Assembly: GCF_029029525.1 (NCBI RefSeq)
Contig: NZ_JAKJSC010000001.1
Location: forward strand, 2,082,987 to 2,146,986
Origin: Labilibaculum sp. DW002
Lineage (GTDB): Bacteria > Bacteroidota > Bacteroidia > Bacteroidales > Marinifilaceae
Direction: 5' to 3'
DNA length: 64,000 nucleotides
Positions 50,330-59,540 of this stretch are shown here, in pieces. The position numbers were made by a program, and so were the translations under genes. The notes under the pieces were generated by a model. It was not told the origin of the DNA, ran no database searches, and saw only the letters and a program-made list of their open reading frames with translations. Within the stretch, counting starts at the first letter, position 1, and each line of letters starts with the position of its first letter.

Positions 50330-51853
50330 CTACTTTGTTCTTTGATTTGCAGGATGTCCTACATGTGTCATTGCACATCTGAAACCGATATCATCACGAG
50401 CTTCTTTTTGATTTAAAAAGCGACGTGCACTTGGCGCCATCCAAAAAGCACGATCTTTCCAAGAACCACCTTTGTAAACACGAGAATCGTCAGTTACCAT
50501 AGAGCTAAAATCGCTACCATCTTGACCTCTACCTTGAACATACATACGGCTAGAACCTTTTGTTTGATGCTCTGGGTTATTCCATGTATAATCCGAAACG
50601 ATACTTGAAGCAACATCTCCATCATTATAGTTTCTGTTATCGGCAGTTCTGTAATTTACACGATTAACCAATTCTTCATCTTTTTGTTGACGGTAGCGAA
50701 TACGACCTAAACTATCTTTTTCAGCTACATTTCCTTCCTCATCAAGCAATGGTGTTTTAAAAACATTACCTCTATACGGATTAAACTCGGCTACATCATA
50801 TGAAGATAATGGGCGATAAACATCAGCAACCCACTCATTTACATTACCTGCCATACAGAACAAACCAAAGTCATTAGGCCAATAAGATTCAACTGGTACA
50901 GTAATATCTCCGGCATCATTAAGAGCTCCTGCAGATCCCATAAAATCACCACGACCTCTTGAGAAATTAGCCATCATCTCACCTCTATGCTTCTTGTCAT
51001 CATTTCTTACCCAATGTCCATTCCAAGGATACATTTTCTTATCAGCAATACGCTCATCTGTCGAATTACCAATAGTTGCAAGAGCTGCATACTCCCACTC
51101 TGCTTCTGATGGAAGACGATACTTTGGTAACAAAATTCCATCAGACCAACGTACACGACGCTCTTCGTTATCCGGATTTAAATCTTTAAGGTTTGTACCA
51201 ACAACACCTTCGTATTGTCCCATTAAGTACGCCTGAGTATTAAAGTTATTCTCATTACGCTGATCAGGATTCTCTTTCAAAATACCCTTTTCAATTAGAA
51301 TTCTTTCATTAACACGATCAGTTCGCCACTCGCAAAAATCAGATGCTTGCTCCCAAGAAACACCAACAACCGGATATTCTGAATAAGCTTTATGGCGTAA
51401 ATAATTATTTACATATGGCTCATTATATGCCAACTCTGATCTCCAAACCATTGTATCAGGCAGTGCTTTTTTATATACCTCCGGGTAATCAACAAAAACA
51501 CGCTTTGTCCAATGCAGGTATTCTCTATAATCAACGTTTCTAACTTCTGTTTTATCAATATAAAAAGAAGGAATTGTAACACGACGAGGCATATTATTCC
51601 AATCAAACATTACATCATCTTGAGTACGTCCCAAGACGAAAGTTCCCCCTTCAACAAATACCAAACCAGGTCCTGTTTTCTGTGTATAACCCTCTTTGTA
51701 TTCAAATCCTCCGTTCTCCGGATCATTGTAGGCCCAACCAGTGGTTTTAGATTTCTCTCCTTTTCCAACAAGGTTCTTCACCTTTGAACATGATGGGAAT
51801 ACCATCAACGATATAGCAAAAACAAAGAGAACAATACTCGATCTTAATTTCAT
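50330..51853 (-). CDS. gldJ: Gliding motility/type IX secretion lipoprotein GldJ
   Basis: A 507-residue lipoprotein (lipid Cys at C22 in FPSCSK) with a formylglycine-generating-enzyme/sulfatase-modifying-factor fold: FVEGGTFVLGRT (about 70-81), FYIDKTEVRNVDYREY, YRLPSEAEWEYAA, MAGNVNEWVADVY and VYKGGSWKD...RRFLNQ...DIGFRC. GldJ and GldK share this fold. The divergent porU-porV pair next door matches the gldJ-porU-porV order known in Flavobacterium, so GldJ is preferred. It is thought to stabilise the type IX machinery rather than act as an enzyme. A TATATTTG box lies 42 bp upstream. Confidence 0.85.
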   Translation of the reverse strand: MKLRSSIVLFVFAISLMVFPSCSKVKNLVGKGEKSKTTGWAYNDPENGGFEYKEGYTQKTGPGLVFVEGGTFVLGRTQDDVMFDWNNMPRRVTIPSFYIDKTEVRNVDYREYLHWTKRVFVDYPEVYKKALPDTMVWRSELAYNEPYVNNYLRHKAYSEYPVVGVSWEQASDFCEWRTDRVNERILIEKGILKENPDQRNENNFNTQAYLMGQYEGVVGTNLKDLNPDNEERRVRWSDGILLPKYRLPSEAEWEYAALATIGNSTDERIADKKMYPWNGHWVRNDDKKHRGEMMANFSRGRGDFMGSAGALNDAGDITVPVESYWPNDFGLFCMAGNVNEWVADVYRPLSSYDVAEFNPYRGNVFKTPLLDEEGNVAEKDSLGRIRYRQQKDEELVNRVNYRTADNRNYNDGDVASSIVSDYTWNNPEHQTKGSSRMYVQGRGQDGSDFSSMVTDDSRVYKGGSWKDRAFWMAPSARRFLNQKEARDDIGFRCAMTHVGHPANQRTK

Positions 51854-52173
51854 AATAGATTGAATGTAGTTTATCTCAAAAATACTTAACTCAACAAATA
51901 TAACTAAAAGTGTACAGATTTTATTGTATTTAATTTTACTTTTTTTTAAAATTATTTAACATTTTCATTAAACAATCTAACATCTAAAAAATACAAGATT
52001 ATATTATTTTAATCGGTAAAACCCACCAACTCACATAACTAACTGATACAAAACATTTTTTAACAAAACATAAACTTCTCAATACTACAAAAGCTTCGTT
52101 TTTATCTTAATATATTTACTCGACATTCTCTTAACTTTTACTTATTTTGTAATACTTGTTATTTTATAATAAC
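51854..52173. other. 320-bp divergent promoter region gldJ/porU
   Basis: A very AT-rich spacer between divergent gldJ and porU. It contains the gldJ -7 box and, at about 52143-52150, TTATTTTG, a one-mismatch -7 box for porU. No stable hairpin, small gene or long repeat was seen in the rest. Confidence 0.6.
51895..51902 (-). promoter_or_regulatory. -7 promoter box of gldJ
   Basis: TATATTTG on the minus strand, 42 bp before the gldJ ATG; an exact TAnnTTTG match. Confidence 0.55.
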
Positions 52174-55100
52174 ATGAAAATGTCTTACAAAATGCAAAAA
52201 CGTCTGCTATTACCTATGCGATATCTAGTCATTCTTCTTTTCTCTCTTCTGAATATTAGTGCATTTGCACAAATATCTAAGCCTTTTCAATTACAATGGA
52301 CAGAAAACAAAGTATTCTATCCAAATGGAGAAAGTATTAGTACCCTAATGTTCTCTGGTGCTTCTATTGAAGAAAAAAACAATTGGCTTCCTGAATTTTC
52401 ACACTTGCAATTATTAGGATCGACTAATGACTTATTTGAAGTTGAGTTAGTGGATACGGAATTTAAATTGTTAAGTTCCATTGAAAAGCAGATTTTACAA
52501 AATAAAACGGTGCCAAATAACATAAACCTCTCAATAAAATCGGTTTTAATTCGAAAAAAGGCATATCAAGAAGTTTATTTAATTCCTATTCGAAGAAATT
52601 CTACTTCTGGACAATATGAAAAACTAGTTAAATTTTCATTGCGTTTTAAAAAGTTAAAGCAATCCAAATCTGCTAGTCAAGTAAAATCCTATGTTAGCAG
52701 TTCGGCTCTTAAAACAGGTTCATGGGTTAAAATTTCTGTTGACACAACAGCGATTCACAAGATTACCTATTCTCAACTAATCGATATGGGCATCTCTAAT
52801 CCTGAGAATGTTCGAGTTTATGGCTCTGGAGGCGGAATGCTTTCCAAAATGAATTCGGATGAACACATAGATGATCTTGTGAACAATCCCATCTTTATGG
52901 AAAGAGGTGATGATGGCATTTTTAATTCGGGAGATTACATTTTGTTCTATGCAAAAGGAACAAACTCCTGGAAACATGATGAAAACACGAATGAGTTTGT
53001 ACATGAAAATCATTTGTATTCGGATGCCTCCTACTATTTTTTAAGTTCAGATATGGGATCGCCTTTATTAATGGAAAGCACTCCATCCTTATCTACTTCA
53101 AACATAATAGTTAATGATTTTAATGATTATGCCGTAATTGATCAAGACGAAATTAATTTACTTGAAAGTGGTAGGCTTTGGCTAGGTGATAAATTTGATG
53201 TTACCACGAATTACGCCTACTCATTCAATTTCCCAAACTTAAAAAATGATGAACCAATTGCTATAACAACAAACTTGGTAGCACGTTCCTCTTCCAGTAC
53301 TAAATTCACTTTACAATCTGGAAGTACGGTAATTGGAAATATCCCCATGAATCAAGTAAACACAGGAAGTTATACTGCAAGCTATGCTTCTCAATCGGAA
53401 AACTCCTTTACCAATTTCACTCCTTCATCCGATCAATTTGAAATAGAAATTGATTATGAGAAAAGTTCTGCCTCATCGAAAGGATGGCTAAATTTTCTGC
53501 GCGTGAATGCGAGGCGCGAGTTAATATTCACTACTGATCAGATGTCATTTAGGGATAAAAAAAGTATTGGAACCGGCAATATTGCAAATTTCTCAATTCA
53601 AAATACCAATGATAAAATTCAAATTTGGGATGTCTCAAAGCCTAAGTCTTTAAAATTGATTCTAGCATCATATAGCAACAACACAACTTCATTTAATGCT
53701 GATGCAAATATTTTAAAAGAATACATTGCTGTTGATGTAAAAGGCGACTTTCCAAGTCCTGAACTAGTTGGTACAGTTCAAAATCAAAATCTGCACGCAT
53801 TATCGCAGAAAGACATGCTAATTATTAGCCCAACAAAATTTACCTCTTTTGCGAATCAAATCGCAGATTTTCATAAAACAAAAGATGCTTTAAGCGTTCA
53901 GGTAATTAATCCTGAGGAGATCTATAATGAATTTTCATCTGGTGCACCAGATGTTAGCGCTATTAGAAATTTCATTAAAATGTTTTACGATCGAGCTGCA
54001 AATGAATCTGAAATGCCAAAGTATCTATTATTATTTGGCGATGGCTCATACGACAATAAATCAGATCAGGAAAACAATACCAATCAAGTTCTCACCTACC
54101 AATCGCAAAATTCTTTAAGTCCAACACAATCTTTTGTTACCGACGATTTTTTCGGATTATTAGATGATGATGAAGGAGAAGCCTCGGGGATGTTAGATAT
54201 TGGAATTGGTAGGTTACCCGTAAATACAATTGAAGAAGCTCAAACTGTAATTAATAAAATTTTAAACTACAATGATTCTGAATGGGGCGATTGGCGAACA
54301 AATGTTTGTTTCATTGGTGATGATGAAGATCGAAATACTCATATGAGAGACGCCAATAGATTAGCTGTTCAAGTCGAAAATAACTATCCACAATATCAAA
54401 CTCAAAGAATATTCCTAGACGATTACGAGCAAATTATTAGTTCTGTAGGACAGGTATATCCAGATGTAAATTTTGAAATCAGCGAAAGCGTAAACAAAGG
54501 CACGCTAATAATGAATTACACAGGGCATGGCAATGAAAATGGATTAGCGCATGAACAAATAATGATGCTTGATGATATTTTAGCATGGAAAAACCCGAAT
54601 AAACTACCTTTATTCATGACGGCTACCTGCGAATTTAGCCGTTTTGACAATTATAAAAAACGTTCATCAGGTGAAATGATATTGCTTAGAGAAAATGGAG
54701 GTGGCATTGGTCTGTTTACAACAACTCGCTTGGTTTTTTCTTCTCCAAACTTCACACTAAATCAAAATTTCTATCATCATGTTTTCGACAAAGATGCCGA
54801 TGGCAACTATAACCGCTTGGGAGACATCATGAGAAAAACGAAAAACGAAACAGGATCAGGAATCAACAAAAGGAATTTTACCTTATTGGGAGATCCTGCT
54901 TTGCGATTAAATTACCCAAAACATACTGCTGAAACAACCAAGCTAAATGATGTAAATATTACACAAGCCATAGACACTTTAAAGGCATTAAGCAAAATTA
55001 AGATTTCAGGCCGTATTGTATCTGAAGATGGTGCCGATTTAAATGATTTCTCAGGAACCCTATTTCCGACAGTTTTCGATAAAGTTAAAACCAAAGCCAC

Positions 55101-55995
55101 GCGAGGAAATGATTACGATCCCTTTGAATACGAGGTGCAAAATAGCATTCTATTTAAAGGAAAAGCTAGCGTTACAAATGGGAAATTCGACTTTAACTTC
55201 TTTGTCCCTAAGGATATTAGCTATGAATATGGCAATGGAAAAATAACTTACTATGCGAACAGTACAAACACTGATGCTACAGGTTTTACAAACAATATCG
55301 TAATAGGAGGAACAAATCCTAATGCTGATAATGATAAGTTAGGGCCCGAAATTAGCCTGTTTATGGATGACGAACATTTTACTCCTGGCGGATTAACAAG
55401 CTCCTCTCCTCTCCTTTTAGCTGTTGTTAAAGATTCTAGTGGAATCAATACGCTAGGCAATTCCATTGGGCATGATATCGTGGCTATTTTGGATCAAAAA
55501 TCAGATAATGCAATCAAATTAAATGATTTCTATGAATCTGACTTGGATAATTATCAAGAAGGTAAAATATCGTATCGCTTAACGGATTTGGAACCTGGAG
55601 AACATGATATCCAACTAAAAGTATGGGATAATGTTAACAATTCATCCGAGAATATCCTCGACTTTATTGTTGCTGAAGATGCAGAACTTGTTCTTAAAAA
55701 CATCCTTAATTACCCTAATCCTTTTACAACGAATACTGGTTTTTACTTTGAACACAATCATGCCGCTAGAGAACTCGACGTATTGATTCAAATACTAACA
55801 ATATCTGGGAAATTAATTAAAAGCATAGAAACCACCGTTAATTCTTCTGGAAATCGTGTCGGACCCATTCAATGGGATGGAAAAGACGATTTTGGCAACT
55901 CCATTGGTCGTGGAGTTTACTTCTATCGTGTAAAGGTTCGGGCCGATGATGGAAAAGTGGTCAATAAATTTCAAAAATTAGTCATCCTCAAATAA
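52174..55995 (+). CDS. porU: Type IX secretion system sortase PorU
   Basis: A 1273-residue outer-membrane/cell-surface protease of the gingipain (C25) family. It removes the C-terminal sorting signal of type IX substrates and attaches them to the surface. The start is taken as ATG 52174; ATG 52192 begins exactly at the signal sequence (MQKRLLLPMRYLVILLF, ending in FAQ). The catalytic pair is visible: H785 in NYTGHGNENG and C819 in TATCEFSRF, with LLFGDGSYDN before them. The C-terminus (about 1180-1273; LNYPNPFTTNTG, GRGVYFYRVKV) is an FlgD-like Ig sorting-type domain. porV follows 58 bp downstream. Confidence 0.93.
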   Translation: MKMSYKMQKRLLLPMRYLVILLFSLLNISAFAQISKPFQLQWTENKVFYPNGESISTLMFSGASIEEKNNWLPEFSHLQLLGSTNDLFEVELVDTEFKLLSSIEKQILQNKTVPNNINLSIKSVLIRKKAYQEVYLIPIRRNSTSGQYEKLVKFSLRFKKLKQSKSASQVKSYVSSSALKTGSWVKISVDTTAIHKITYSQLIDMGISNPENVRVYGSGGGMLSKMNSDEHIDDLVNNPIFMERGDDGIFNSGDYILFYAKGTNSWKHDENTNEFVHENHLYSDASYYFLSSDMGSPLLMESTPSLSTSNIIVNDFNDYAVIDQDEINLLESGRLWLGDKFDVTTNYAYSFNFPNLKNDEPIAITTNLVARSSSSTKFTLQSGSTVIGNIPMNQVNTGSYTASYASQSENSFTNFTPSSDQFEIEIDYEKSSASSKGWLNFLRVNARRELIFTTDQMSFRDKKSIGTGNIANFSIQNTNDKIQIWDVSKPKSLKLILASYSNNTTSFNADANILKEYIAVDVKGDFPSPELVGTVQNQNLHALSQKDMLIISPTKFTSFANQIADFHKTKDALSVQVINPEEIYNEFSSGAPDVSAIRNFIKMFYDRAANESEMPKYLLLFGDGSYDNKSDQENNTNQVLTYQSQNSLSPTQSFVTDDFFGLLDDDEGEASGMLDIGIGRLPVNTIEEAQTVINKILNYNDSEWGDWRTNVCFIGDDEDRNTHMRDANRLAVQVENNYPQYQTQRIFLDDYEQIISSVGQVYPDVNFEISESVNKGTLIMNYTGHGNENGLAHEQIMMLDDILAWKNPNKLPLFMTATCEFSRFDNYKKRSSGEMILLRENGGGIGLFTTTRLVFSSPNFTLNQNFYHHVFDKDADGNYNRLGDIMRKTKNETGSGINKRNFTLLGDPALRLNYPKHTAETTKLNDVNITQAIDTLKALSKIKISGRIVSEDGADLNDFSGTLFPTVFDKVKTKATRGNDYDPFEYEVQNSILFKGKASVTNGKFDFNFFVPKDISYEYGNGKITYYANSTNTDATGFTNNIVIGGTNPNADNDKLGPEISLFMDDEHFTPGGLTSSSPLLLAVVKDSSGINTLGNSIGHDIVAILDQKSDNAIKLNDFYESDLDNYQEGKISYRLTDLEPGEHDIQLKVWDNVNNSSENILDFIVAEDAELVLKNILNYPNPFTTNTGFYFEHNHAARELDVLIQILTISGKLIKSIETTVNSSGNRVGPIQWDGKDDFGNSIGRGVYFYRVKVRADDGKVVNKFQKLVILK

Positions 55996-56023
55996 TAAAT
56001 TCAAACATTACAAGTTAATTGAA

Positions 56024-56031
56024 TATATTTG
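56024..56031 (+). promoter_or_regulatory. -7 promoter box candidate of porV
   Basis: TATATTTG, 22 bp before the porV ATG, inside the porU-porV gap; an exact TAnnTTTG match that suggests an additional internal promoter. Confidence 0.45.
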
Positions 56032-56053
56032 CAGACCATTATATTAAACTATT

Positions 56054-57226
56054 ATGAATTATAGACTAACTCTAATCACCAGCCTTTTGTCCATTTTGTT
56101 ATTCACAAATTTAAAGACAAGCTGGGCGCAAAGCTCAACATCCGGAGCAAATTATATTTCTACGGCTGTCCCATTTCTAACTATTACACCCGATTCTCGT
56201 GCAGGAGCAATGGGAGACGTTGGTGTTGCAACTTCGCCAGATGCTAATTCAATGCATTGGAACCCTGCTAAATTTGCCATGATTGATGGAGATTACGGCG
56301 TTGCCGCTTCTTACACTCCATGGCTAAGAGACTTAGTTGACGATATGAGTATTTCATACCTAACAGGGTATTACCGATTGGATAAAAACCAGGTAATTGC
56401 AACCTCACTTCGCTATTTTGCATTAGGTGAAATCATATTTTTAGAAAGTGCCGATGCGATCGAAAATTCTAAAAATCCGAACGAATGGGCATTCGATATG
56501 GCTTATTCGAGAAGATTAACAGATAATTTATCTGGAGGTATTGCTTTTCGATATATCCGTTCAGATTTTCAGGCTGATTATGTTGCTGGTGTAGAAACCA
56601 AAGCAGGTAGCGCTTTTGCTGCTGATATTTCGGTATACTATCAGAAAGAATTTAAGCGAAACCGAAAAGAAATGCTTTGGTCTTGGGGTGTAAACATTTC
56701 TAATATTGGTTCTAAAATCAGCTATTCTGATGATAGTGAGAAAGAGTTTATCCCAACTAACTTGCGTTTAGGTACTGCATTAAAAATGGAATTAGATCGA
56801 TACAATTCATTGACTATTGCTGCTGATCTTAACAAGTTACTGGTTCCAACACCAGGTAAAGGTGCAGTTGAAGACAATCCTGAAGGAACCGTAATTGTTG
56901 GTAGTGAAACTTCCGATCAATCTGTTATGAGCGGAATTTTTAGTTCTTTCTCTGATGCTCCAAATGGAATGAGTGAAGAGTTTAAAGAAATAACATGGAG
57001 CCTTGGTCTAGAGTATTGGTATCATAACCAATTTGCTGTTCGTACAGGATATTTTCATGAAAATGAAGATAAAGGGAATCGTAAATTCTACACAGCAGGT
57101 GTTGGAGTAAAACTAAGCATGTTTGATCTGGATTTTTCTTATTTAATTCCATCAAGTCAAAACAACCCATTAAAAAATACTTTGCGCTTTACCATAACTG
57201 CAAATCTTGATAAAATTCTAAAATAG
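56054..57226 (+). CDS. porV: Type IX secretion outer-membrane shuttle protein PorV
   Basis: A 390-residue FadL-like outer-membrane barrel that carries type IX substrates from the translocon to the PorU attachment complex. The signal peptide (about 1-25, ending in WAQ) is followed by the family opening AVPFLTITPDSRAGAMGD and SPDANSMHWNPAKFA (about 36-75). The end, NTLRFTITANLDKILK, is close to that of known PorV proteins. It directly follows porU, and ispF begins 6 bp after its stop. Confidence 0.92.
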   Translation: MNYRLTLITSLLSILLFTNLKTSWAQSSTSGANYISTAVPFLTITPDSRAGAMGDVGVATSPDANSMHWNPAKFAMIDGDYGVAASYTPWLRDLVDDMSISYLTGYYRLDKNQVIATSLRYFALGEIIFLESADAIENSKNPNEWAFDMAYSRRLTDNLSGGIAFRYIRSDFQADYVAGVETKAGSAFAADISVYYQKEFKRNRKEMLWSWGVNISNIGSKISYSDDSEKEFIPTNLRLGTALKMELDRYNSLTIAADLNKLLVPTPGKGAVEDNPEGTVIVGSETSDQSVMSGIFSSFSDAPNGMSEEFKEITWSLGLEYWYHNQFAVRTGYFHENEDKGNRKFYTAGVGVKLSMFDLDFSYLIPSSQNNPLKNTLRFTITANLDKILK

Positions 57227-57232
57227 AAACAG

Positions 57233-57709
57233 ATGAAAATAAGAGTAGGATTTGGATACGATGTTCATCAACTAGCAGAAGGTGAAGAATTTTGGCTTGG
57301 AGGTATCCAATTAGACCATCAGAAAGGAAGTGTTGGTCATTCAGATGGTGATGTTCTAATTCATGCAATATGCGATGCCCTATTAGGTGCTGCCAATATG
57401 AGAGATATAGGCTATCACTTCCCGGATACCTCGGTAGAATTAAAAGGTATTGATAGTAAAATACTACTCAAGAAAACAGTTGAAATAATAGCTAAAAAAG
57501 GTTTTACAATTGGTAATATAGATTCAACTATTGCTTTGCAAAAACCTAAAATAAATCCTCATATTGATAAAATGCAAAAAATACTTGCTGAGGTTATGGG
57601 TATAGATATTGAAGATATCGCTATAAAAGCTACAACAACCGAAAAATTAGGATTTATAGGCACCGAAGATGGTGTTGCGGCCTATGCAACAGTTTTAATA
57701 CAGAAGTAA
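57233..57709 (+). CDS. ispF: 2-C-methyl-D-erythritol 2,4-cyclodiphosphate synthase
   Basis: An enzyme of the MEP isoprenoid pathway. The 158-residue protein has the zinc-site motif GYDVHQL (about 8-14), HSDGDVLIHAICDALLGA (about 38-55) and the C-terminal KATTTEKLGFIG (about 131-142). The length is normal. It is 6 bp from porV and probably shares its transcript, but has no functional link to secretion that I know of. A strong terminator follows. Confidence 0.95.
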   Translation: MKIRVGFGYDVHQLAEGEEFWLGGIQLDHQKGSVGHSDGDVLIHAICDALLGAANMRDIGYHFPDTSVELKGIDSKILLKKTVEIIAKKGFTIGNIDSTIALQKPKINPHIDKMQKILAEVMGIDIEDIAIKATTTEKLGFIGTEDGVAAYATVLIQK

Positions 57710-57731
57710 CACTCAGTTATTTTAATTAGTT

Positions 57732-57768
57732 AAAAACCTCTTATGAATAAATTCATAAGAGGTTTTTT
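57732..57768 (+). terminator. Rho-independent terminator after ispF
   Basis: A 16-bp stem (57732-57747 with 57752-57767) with a 4-nt loop, running into a T6 tract. It ends the porU-porV-ispF transcript. Confidence 0.92.
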
Positions 57769-57801
57769 ATGCGAATAAGTTAACATTAACTCCTTTTTTC
57801 C

Positions 57802-57831
57802 TTTGCCAATTTCTCTCTTTTGCTATATTTG
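57802..57831 (+). promoter_or_regulatory. Complete Bacteroidota promoter of the CoA-binding protein gene
   Basis: TTTG (57802-57805), an 18-nt spacer, then TATATTTG (57824-57831). Both the -33 and the -7 elements match the Bacteroidota consensus, 38 bp before the ATG. Confidence 0.7.
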
Positions 57832-57869
57832 TTTTATATAGATATCTAAATACTTTAAATGATCGAAAG

Positions 57870-58229
57870 ATGAGAAAAACAGTAGTTATAGGTGCCAGTT
57901 TAAAAGAAGAAAGATATTCAAATCAATGCATTCGCTTGTTGCGTGAACACAACATTGAAACTGTTGCTGTTGGCAATAAAGCAGGAAAAATTGAAGATGT
58001 TGAAATTATTGTTGGTCGTCCGTGCGAAAACAAAGTTGAAACAGTAGCTATTTACCTTTCACCAAAAAATCAAGAATCTTATTACGATTATATCATTGGC
58101 TTAAAACCAGAGAGAATTTTGTTTCCTCCAGGAACCGAGAATCCTGATTTTTACAGAAAAGCTAACGCTCGAGGAATAGAAACTGAAGAAGCTTGTCCTT
58201 TGGTGATGTTAAAAACCGGAATATATTAA
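57870..58229 (+). CDS. CoA-binding (Rossmann) domain protein, YccU-like
   Basis: A 119-residue stand-alone CoA-binding domain. The Rossmann start VVIGASLKEERYSNQCIRLL (about 5-24) is followed by the typical VAIYLSPKNQE and FPPGTENPDF segments, and a late Glu/Cys pair in EEACPLVML. YccU-type proteins bind CoA; their role is not settled. It is a single gene with its own promoter, convergent with the thioredoxin-like gene. Confidence 0.85.
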   Translation: MRKTVVIGASLKEERYSNQCIRLLREHNIETVAVGNKAGKIEDVEIIVGRPCENKVETVAIYLSPKNQESYYDYIIGLKPERILFPPGTENPDFYRKANARGIETEEACPLVMLKTGIY

Positions 58230-58244
58230 ACCAAGCCATATTTT

Positions 58245-58270
58245 AGAGGCGCTTCCCAATAAGCGTCTCT
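58245..58270. terminator. Hairpin between convergent CoA-binding and thioredoxin-like genes
   Basis: A 10-bp stem with one G-T pair (58245-58254 with 58261-58270) and a 6-nt loop. T-runs are weak on both sides, so terminator function is only likely from its position. Confidence 0.5.
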
Positions 58271-58592
58271 ATTCGAAAAATAGCTGATAAGGTCGTTTTA
58301 GCTCGCCTTCAACCTCTCCGAGACCAATTACCCGACTTCTTCGTAAAAACTCCTTACCATCTAGAAAAACCAGTAAACTTGGATTTGTAAACAAACTATA
58401 CTGAGCTGCGATTTCTGGCTGAATTGAATTGTCTACTTCGTAGGCATCTAACCTTGGAAAGTGCTCAGCCATTAAAGTCTTCAATTTCGGCGCTAATACA
58501 TGACAAACACCACAATTAGGCGCAGAAAAATAAATGTAAAATGAGGCTCTTTCCTCCTTTAATTTTTCAAGAATAGCTAAGGACAATTTCAT
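58269..58592 (-). CDS. Thioredoxin-family protein with CGVC site
   Basis: A 107-residue cytoplasmic thioredoxin-fold protein. The redox site is C-G-V-C in SAPNCGVCHVLAP (about 23-35), and the cis-proline segment is TNPSLLVFLDG (about 69-79). The non-standard CxxC and the lack of the WCGPC tryptophan set it apart from the two thioredoxins at 10-11 kb. It may serve a specific partner rather than general disulfide reduction. Its stop overlaps the converging hairpin by two bases. Confidence 0.82.
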   Translation of the reverse strand: MKLSLAILEKLKEERASFYIYFSAPNCGVCHVLAPKLKTLMAEHFPRLDAYEVDNSIQPEIAAQYSLFTNPSLLVFLDGKEFLRRSRVIGLGEVEGELKRPYQLFFE

Positions 58593-58643
58593 AAAACAAA
58601 TGTATTAAAATTTACTTCCCAATCTCAATAATAGTACAAGCAT

Positions 58644-58680
58644 AAAAAAAAGCTGTTTCAAACAAATGAAACAGCTTTTT
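58644..58680 (-). terminator. Rho-independent terminator of the zinc-ribbon/Nif3 operon
   Basis: A 14-bp perfect stem (58647-58660 with 58667-58680) with a 6-nt loop and a T-run on the minus strand, 20 bp after the zinc-ribbon gene stop. Confidence 0.88.
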
Positions 58681-58699
58681 ATATTGTAATTGAGTAGTA

Positions 58700-59536
58700 T
58701 TACTCTTTTTTACGAGTTCTTCTTTTTGGCTTCGCAGCTGCAGCAGCTTTATCAGCTTCTTCTATGCTATGATCGTAATCTACGATGTACTTATCAACTA
58801 AGATACGTCCACAGTACTCACAAACAATAACTTTCTTACGAGAACGAATATCCATTTGACGTTGAGGTGGAATCTTATTAAAGCAACCTCCACAAGCATC
58901 ACGCTCTACAGTTACAACAGAAAGACCATTTCTTGCATTCGAACGAATTCTTGTATATGCAGTTAACAATCGCTCTTCAATTTTACCTTTGAAGTTTTCT
59001 GATTGACTCATCAATTTTTCTTCTTCAATTTTCGTCTCAGAAACAATTGCTTCTAACTCACCTTTCTTACCTTCTAAGTCAGCTTGTTTGTCAGCAAATA
59101 CTTTATCTGAATTCTCGATTAAAGCTTTCTTGTTGGTAATTTCCGAATTGAACTCTCTAATTCTCTTCTCGCACAATTCAATTTCAAGCTTTTGAAATTC
59201 AATTTCTTTAGAAATAGAATCAAATTCACGATTATTACGAACGTTAGACTGTTGAGCCTCGTACTTTTTAATCAATAAATCAGCTTCTTTAATCTCTTGT
59301 TTCTTCTTAGCGATTGTATCACCAAGATCACTCACTTCAGTGTTAAGATTATTAATCCTGGTGTCAAGCCCCACAATTTCATCTTCCAAATCCTGAACTT
59401 CTAAAGGAAGTTCTCCTCTTAGCGTTTTAATTCTGTCAACCTCAGCATCAATACTTTGCATTTCGTACAGTGCACGCAATTTTTCTTCAACTGAAATATC
59501 CTTTAAATCTGCAGCTTTTGGATTTTGTGTTGTCAT
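58700..59536 (-). CDS. Coiled-coil protein with C4 zinc ribbon (zf-RING_7/DUF164 family)
   Basis: A 278-residue cytoplasmic protein. A long coiled coil (about 18-190) is followed by a C4 zinc ribbon with C-G-G-C and C-E-Y-C knuckles (about 212-245). A basic, Ala/Lys-rich tail ends the protein. Its molecular role is not established in free-living bacteria; nucleic-acid or ribosome-related roles have been suggested for the family. It starts 4 bp after the Nif3-like gene, a pairing that is conserved in Bacteroidota. Confidence 0.85.
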   Translation of the reverse strand: MTTQNPKAADLKDISVEEKLRALYEMQSIDAEVDRIKTLRGELPLEVQDLEDEIVGLDTRINNLNTEVSDLGDTIAKKKQEIKEADLLIKKYEAQQSNVRNNREFDSISKEIEFQKLEIELCEKRIREFNSEITNKKALIENSDKVFADKQADLEGKKGELEAIVSETKIEEEKLMSQSENFKGKIEERLLTAYTRIRSNARNGLSVVTVERDACGGCFNKIPPQRQMDIRSRKKVIVCEYCGRILVDKYIVDYDHSIEEADKAAAAAKPKRRTRKKE

Positions 59537-59540
59537 ATGT

